Assembly (NCBI GenBank): GCA_002778195.1 | Contig: PCDI01000004.1 | Span: 506,074-570,073 of the forward strand | Origin: Raffaelea ambrosiae | Taxonomy: Eukaryota; Ascomycota; Sordariomycetes; Ophiostomatales; Ophiostomataceae | Length of the DNA: 64,000 nt | Reading direction: 5' to 3' | Shown: positions 59,833 through 64,000 of the stretch, one piece after another | Layout of the letters: the number at the start of each line of letters is the position of its first letter | How positions within the stretch are numbered: the first letter of the stretch is position 1 | Made by a program: the position numbers and the translations under genes | The notes under the pieces: model-generated | Database searches by the model: none | What the model was told of the DNA's origin: nothing | The model's input: only the letters and a program-made list of their open reading frames with translations

Positions 59833-61076
59833 TTAGAAGACGCTGATGTAGTTACCGATCCGCTCCTTCTGGTTCTGGGCAATGCACTCGGCGATCCAGG
59901 TAATGTTGCGAATCTCCTGCTCACGGAGCTTCACCCACGCATACACAATGGCGTATGTGAACTGCCGGGTGAAGGCGTTCTTGGAAATCTCCATCTCCTT
60001 CTGGTAGAACATGTCCTCCAAGCTCCGGCCCTCGGCACCCGTGCCGCCGCCCATGTTGCCAGGGCCAGCCGGACCGCCGCCGAGGTTGACAGCCTCGAAG
60101 AAGCCCTTGTAGTCAGACACGCCATCCACAGCAAGCCGAACGCCCTCGACATCGTCCGCACGCGAGAGCATCAGAGTGCCCTCGGGGTACAGCCGGCCGA
60201 AGCTCGGGTACAGCTTCTTGCGGTCGGCCTTGGCCAGCTCGGTGCCGAAGGAGTTGATGGTGATGTTGATGGCACGGCGGTCGGCCTCGAACTCGAGAAT
60301 CTCCGACATGACCTCGGAAGTCGGCGTGTTGGCCATGTCCGGGTGCGTGTTGACAAAGTTGTAGAACTCCTCGAGGTAGTTCTTGTAGAGCGTGTTGCGC
60401 ACAATCTCAATGTTCAGCTCGTCCAGGTCCTGGTGGCTCAGACTACCCTTGAAGAAGGGTGCCAGGGGCGTCTCGATGAGCACGCTGTTGTACAGCTCCT
60501 CGATGTTGGTAGCCACACACAGCACCGGCATCGTCTCGAACCAGCCCAGGGGGTGGCAGCGGTCCAGCAGCTCCCGCGTATCGCGCTCGTGCAGAGTACC
60601 CGTGATAAGCAGGGCAACGTTGTCAATCATGTAGCCGTAGGTGAGGTAGTCCATGAACTGGGCGAGCGAGCCAACCGCATTGGCACGCACGTACCGGAAC
60701 TCGGACACGAGCTTGTCGGTGGTCTTCGCGGCCAGGCTCGACGTGGACGGGTTCGGAGGCAGGGAGGCAAGGAAGTCGCCGTAGGACGGGCCGAGCTGCA
60801 GCTTCAGATCTAGCAGCCGAGAAGTCAGCTACCTGCAGAAACACGACACACCACCAGATCCACAAGATCCAAGTAAGATGGGGGAGCAATGGACATACCA
60901 TCAATGTTCTCGCACTGCGTCATATTGCTGTAGTTGGCACCGGTAAGCAGGCCGTTCCGATAGCCTCGGACGATGCCCTCGATGTACCTAGAAATGAGCC
61001 ATTAGCGGCAGGCCCAGAATCCGTCAACTGCTGATCTATCATACCCATTGTTCACGTTGAAGAAGAGACCCTCCAT
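59833..61076 (-). CDS. VMA6: V-type proton ATPase V0 subunit d
   Basis: Three exons (61076-61045, 60987-60899, 60809-59833) encode 365 residues; yeast Vma6 has 345. The N terminus MEGLFFNVNNGYIEGIVRGYRNGLLTGANYSNMTQCENIDDLKLQLG is the family signature, followed by LASLPPNPSTSSL, FRYVRANAVGSLAQFMDYLTYGYMIDNVALLITGTLHERD, and the C-terminal VKLREQEIRNITWIAECIAQNQKERIGNYISVF. It sits on the cytoplasmic face of the V0 ring on vacuole and Golgi membranes and couples V0 to the central stalk. For exon 3 the inner acceptor (CTAG at 60810) is required to keep frame; a nearer CAG 24 bases upstream would introduce a stop. A Gly-rich insert (GGGPAGPGNMGGG) precedes RSLEDMFYQKEM. Confidence 0.96.
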
Positions 61077-61530
61077 TTTGGCGACGCTGGATTCCGATTG
61101 CTGGAAGCTGTTGCGGTCGTTGGAGTCGTTGCCTGGTGCTCCTGGGAAAAAAGCGCAGGAAAGCTAGCTCACTTTTGATGAGAGAAAAGCAAGGGGTTTG
61201 GCTGGACCACAAGGCCGGTGTGAGTATAGCTGATTTGAAACAATAGCACTGTGTGGCTGTCTGTGGCGGTGCATCATTTGAGTTCGTGCGCTAAGGTTTG
61301 ACCGCCCCACTTGTAGCAAAAAAAAATAGCTATGGCAGAAAAAAAGTTTCCAGGTAAAAGAACGTCGAGCAAAAAAAAAATATTTCACCTTGTTTGTTCC
61401 TTCCTAATCAATCGACTGCCATCGCGACTTCCAAGAATCGCAACGAACGACCGCAATTTGGAACGCCGCAATTTACCTTTAGGGAAAGAGCGACCCTGAT
61501 TTTTTGTTTCTTTCTAAACGTTCAGCAAAA
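61077..61530. promoter_or_regulatory. Divergent promoter between V-ATPase subunit d and NOP58
   Basis: 454 bases between starts, with A-rich tracts near 61320 and 61375 and a TCAGCAAAA leader before the NOP58 ATG. No gene. Confidence 0.5.
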
Positions 61531-63591
61531 ATGCCTTTGTTCGTTCTCTCCGAGACGAGTGCAGGGTAAGTCGAGCAACCCGGTCCTTCCAGTTTTTCTC
61601 AATCCATCCGTGTGCCTTCCTAACCTGTCAACAGCTATGGCCTGTTCAAAGCCAAGGACAAGAAGCTTCTCGACCGGGATGACCTAATCGAGCGCGTGTC
61701 GACACTCGAGAAAATCCATGACGAGTAAGTGCCTTTTTTTCTCCTTTACCCTCTTTTTTGCGCTGGATGGCCAATTCGGACGCCAGACGCAATCACCACC
61801 CGAGCCAAACTCAGGTCCAAATCTCAGCCAGCCAAAGGCACTATGTCGGTATCAAATCTGACCCGTTTTTTCCGCAGGCTTAAACTGAAGGAGTTCGCGA
61901 AGTGGGATAGCGCCGCCGCTGCGATCAGCGAGCTCGACACACTGGTGGACGGCAAGGTTCCTCCTCTTCTGCAGAAGCTCCTGGAGACCGTCAAGGACGA
62001 GAAGAAGCTGTCGCTGGTGGTGGCAGACAAGAATCTGGGCGTTTCTCTGCAGAAGCTGCCCGGCTTTAACATCACGCCTGTGGCGGCTGCCCCGGGCACC
62101 GTTGCTGGCGACATGTACCGCAGCATTCGCGAGCACCTTACGGATCTCATTCCCGGCATCGACGACGAGGGCTTCAAGACCATGTCGCTGGGTCTGTCTC
62201 ACTCGCTCTCGCGTCACGCCATCAAGTTCTCGCCGGAGAAGGTGGATGTTATGATCATCCACGCCGTGTCGCTCCTGGACGACCTCGACAAGGAGATCAA
62301 CGTCTATGCCATGCGCGTCAAGGAGTGGTATGGCTGGCACTTCCCCGAGCTGGCCAAGATCCTCAACGACAACCTGGTCTACGCCAAGATTGTGGCTGTT
62401 GGTGTCCGCGACGAGATCATCAAGGCTGATCTGTCGGAGATCCTGCCCGAGGAGATCGAGACCGCCATCAAGGCTGCTGCCGACGTCAGCATGGGCGTCG
62501 ACATTGCCGAGGAGGACCTGGAGAACATCAAGCTGCTGGCCGAGCAGGTCATCTCCTACACCCAGTACCGCACGCAGCTGGGCAGCTACCTGGAGAGCCG
62601 CATGAAGGCCATTGCCCCCAACCTGACCGAGATCGTCGGCTACCTCATTGGTGCCCGGCTCATCGCCCACACCGGCTCGCTCATCAATCTGGCCAAGTCC
62701 CCTGGTTCTACCGTCCAGATCCTGGGTGCCGAGAAGGCCCTGTTCCGCGCCCTCAAGACTAAGCACGCCACTCCCAAGTACGGTCTGATCTACCACGCTT
62801 CGCTTGTTGGCCAGGCCACTGGCCGCAACAAGGGCAAGATGGCCCGTATGGTTGCCTCCAAGGCCGCCATTGCCTCGCGCAACGACGCCCTTGCTGAGTT
62901 CGAGGATGATGACGAGGACGAGGACAAGGCTGCTATGGGCATCACCTGGCGTGCCGGTCTCGAGCTGCGCTTGCGCAAGCTGGAGGGCAAGCCTCTGGCC
63001 AAGATTGCTATTCCTGGCATTAACAACGCCCCCAAATTCGACCTCCAGGAGGTGCGCAAGTACAACATCGACGCTGACGGCACTTCCTTCGAGGAGCCTG
63101 CCGCTATCGAGGAGGCCGAGACTCCGGCTAAGAAGGAGAAGAAGGAGAAGAAGGAGAAGAAGCACAAGAAGGAGAAGGAGGCCAAGATCATCGAGGAGGT
63201 GCCTGAGGTCGATATGGAGGACAACGACGATGACGACGATGACGACGACGCTGAGGAGGCAACCAACGGCAAGACGAACGGCGTGAAGAAGCTCACCGAA
63301 GCCGATTACGAGCGCCTGGCTGAGGCTGCTGGCATCTCCGTCTCCAAGTTCAAGCGCAAGTACGAGCGCGGCGACGTCGAGCTGGATGGGGAGGGCAACC
63401 CGGTCGTCCACAGCAAGAAGGAGCTGAAGAAGCTCAAGAAGGCTGAGAAGAAGGCTGAGAAGGCTGAGAAGGCTGAGAAGAAGGCGAAGAAGGAGAAGAC
63501 CGAGGAGCCAGCAACAAACGGCAAGCGGAAGCGCGATGATGATGCCGAGAAGCCGAAGAAGAAGAAGAAGAAGCACCACACCGAAGCGTAG
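61531..63591 (+). CDS. NOP58: Nucleolar box C/D snoRNP core protein NOP58
   Basis: Three exons (61531-61565, 61635-61724, 61878-63591) give 612 residues. The N-terminal domain begins MPLFVLSETSAGYGLFKAKDKKLL. The coiled-coil and Nop domains (~160-410) include SLGLSHSLSRHAIKFSPEKVDVMIIHAVSLLDDLDKEIN, LESRMKAIAPNLTEIVGYLIGARLIAHTGSLINLAKSPGSTVQILGAEKALFRALKT and GLIYHASLVGQ. The C-terminal third is acidic/basic low complexity with repeated KKE units (KKEKKEKKEKKHKKEK), diagnostic of Nop58 rather than Nop56. It binds box C/D guide RNAs with fibrillarin, Nop56 and Snu13 in the nucleolus for rRNA 2'-O-methylation. Neither intron shows box C and D motifs. Confidence 0.97.
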
Positions 63592-63813
63592 AGGGTCTTT
63601 GTTTCGTTGTGAGGTCCATCATCTTCACTTTTTCGGCTCCACGGTTTCCAGTTCATCATTGCTTTTTTTTTGACCGTTTTGCTATCCTCATTTCTTGTGC
63701 ATCTATATTGCATCTTCTTTTTCATCTGCTTATTGGGTCTTGATTGGGCGTTAGGGTTGTTGGCCAGGCTTTTTGGAGTTGGTGGTGTGGTATCTGGATT
63801 TGTGACTTTTAAG
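63592..63813. other. NOP58 3' flank
   Basis: T-rich 3' UTR-like sequence up to ~63740, then a change of composition. No independent gene supported here. Confidence 0.5.
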
Positions 63814-63969
63814 TTAGCCTTTAATAGCAAACAAAGCCTTGAGCAGCAAAAAGTATTTATCGTGTTTCAAACTCTTAAGTTCCAATGTCCTGAACGTGTA
63901 AGCCCAGTGATTGATGCTATCGAAGGCGTCGAAGGTGTCTCTAGTCTTTTGCGCGTAGGTTCGCAAACT
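63814..63969 (-). CDS. Possible 3' terminal exon of a minus-strand gene running off the window
   Basis: On the minus strand an acceptor CTTCTTACAG ends at 63970 and is followed by a 51-codon open frame (SLRTYAQKTRDTFDAFDSIN...HDKYFLLLKALFAIKG) ending in TAA. Codon use is mixed, unlike the C/G-ending neighbours. The plus strand is also open across the same bases (63670-63975, a Gly/Val-rich product), so either or neither may be real. No family is recognised. Confidence 0.25.
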   Translation of the reverse strand, partial: SLRTYAQKTRDTFDAFDSINHWAYTFRTLELKSLKHDKYFLLLKALFAIKG

Positions 63970-64000
63970 CTGTAAGAAGCATGAATCAGGGTGACACACA

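Noticed and set aside
61725..61877. snoRNA hosted in NOP58 intron 2
   Set aside because: No RTGATGA box C and no paired CTGA box D arrangement was found.
61852..63579. 575-codon antisense frame over NOP58
   Set aside because: Codon-bias shadow; Leu-rich runs mirror the sense Lys/Glu repeats.

Overview
The window looks like one nuclear scaffold piece from a filamentous ascomycete (Pezizomycotina, most likely Sordariomycetes; I cannot name the genus). The evidence is short GT-AG introns (53-290 bases) with CTAAC/CTGAC-like branch sites, strongly C/G-ending codons in conserved genes, CFEM and Zn2Cys6 families, pyrimidine-rich leaders, and a typical fungal set of housekeeping proteins. I found 15 supportable protein-coding genes (14 with introns), two decayed genes, and one possible partial gene at the right edge. 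I found no tRNA, rRNA, CRISPR array or intact transposon. There is one assembly gap (35 N at 18069-18103) and one single N (37743).

Layout. 30-3146 encodes the ribonucleotide reductase large subunit. 3147-13497 is a gene desert ending in a long pyrimidine-rich leader. 13498-14572 encodes a secreted GPI-type CFEM protein. 14573-16013 is AT-rich and holds a fragment of a mitochondrial LAGLIDADG intron ORF (a NUMT). 16014-18399 encodes a TRI12-type MFS exporter whose first intron is a tandem repeat containing the gap. 18400-22710 is empty apart from simple repeats. 22711-27058 encodes a CaMKK/SNF1-activating kinase. 27059-37436 is a second desert, peppered with short GTACGAGTAC / TACTACATAGTATGTAC palindromes. 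37437-38057 is a decayed flavin (Baeyer-Villiger type) monooxygenase.

40165-55606 is the most interesting block. Six consecutive genes read as an aromatic-ring catabolism cluster: an FAD phenol/aryl hydroxylase, an intradiol ring-cleavage dioxygenase, a family III CoA-transferase, an alpha/beta hydrolase that resembles 3-oxoadipate enol-lactonases, a small NTF2/SnoaL-like protein whose last micro-exon lies antisense inside the hydrolase gene, and a very long Zn2Cys6 regulator. Two divergent promoters in the block carry perfect CCG/CGG-based inverted repeats that could be regulator sites. A plausible flow is phenolic substrate -> diol/triol -> muconate or maleylacetate type acid -> lactone handling -> CoA activation. 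The substrate is unknown.

56624-63591 is a compact housekeeping block: 40S ribosomal protein S0/uS2, mitochondrial uS15m, V-ATPase V0 subunit d and NOP58. The last ~200 bases have a different codon style and may be the 3' exon of a minus-strand gene that runs off the window.
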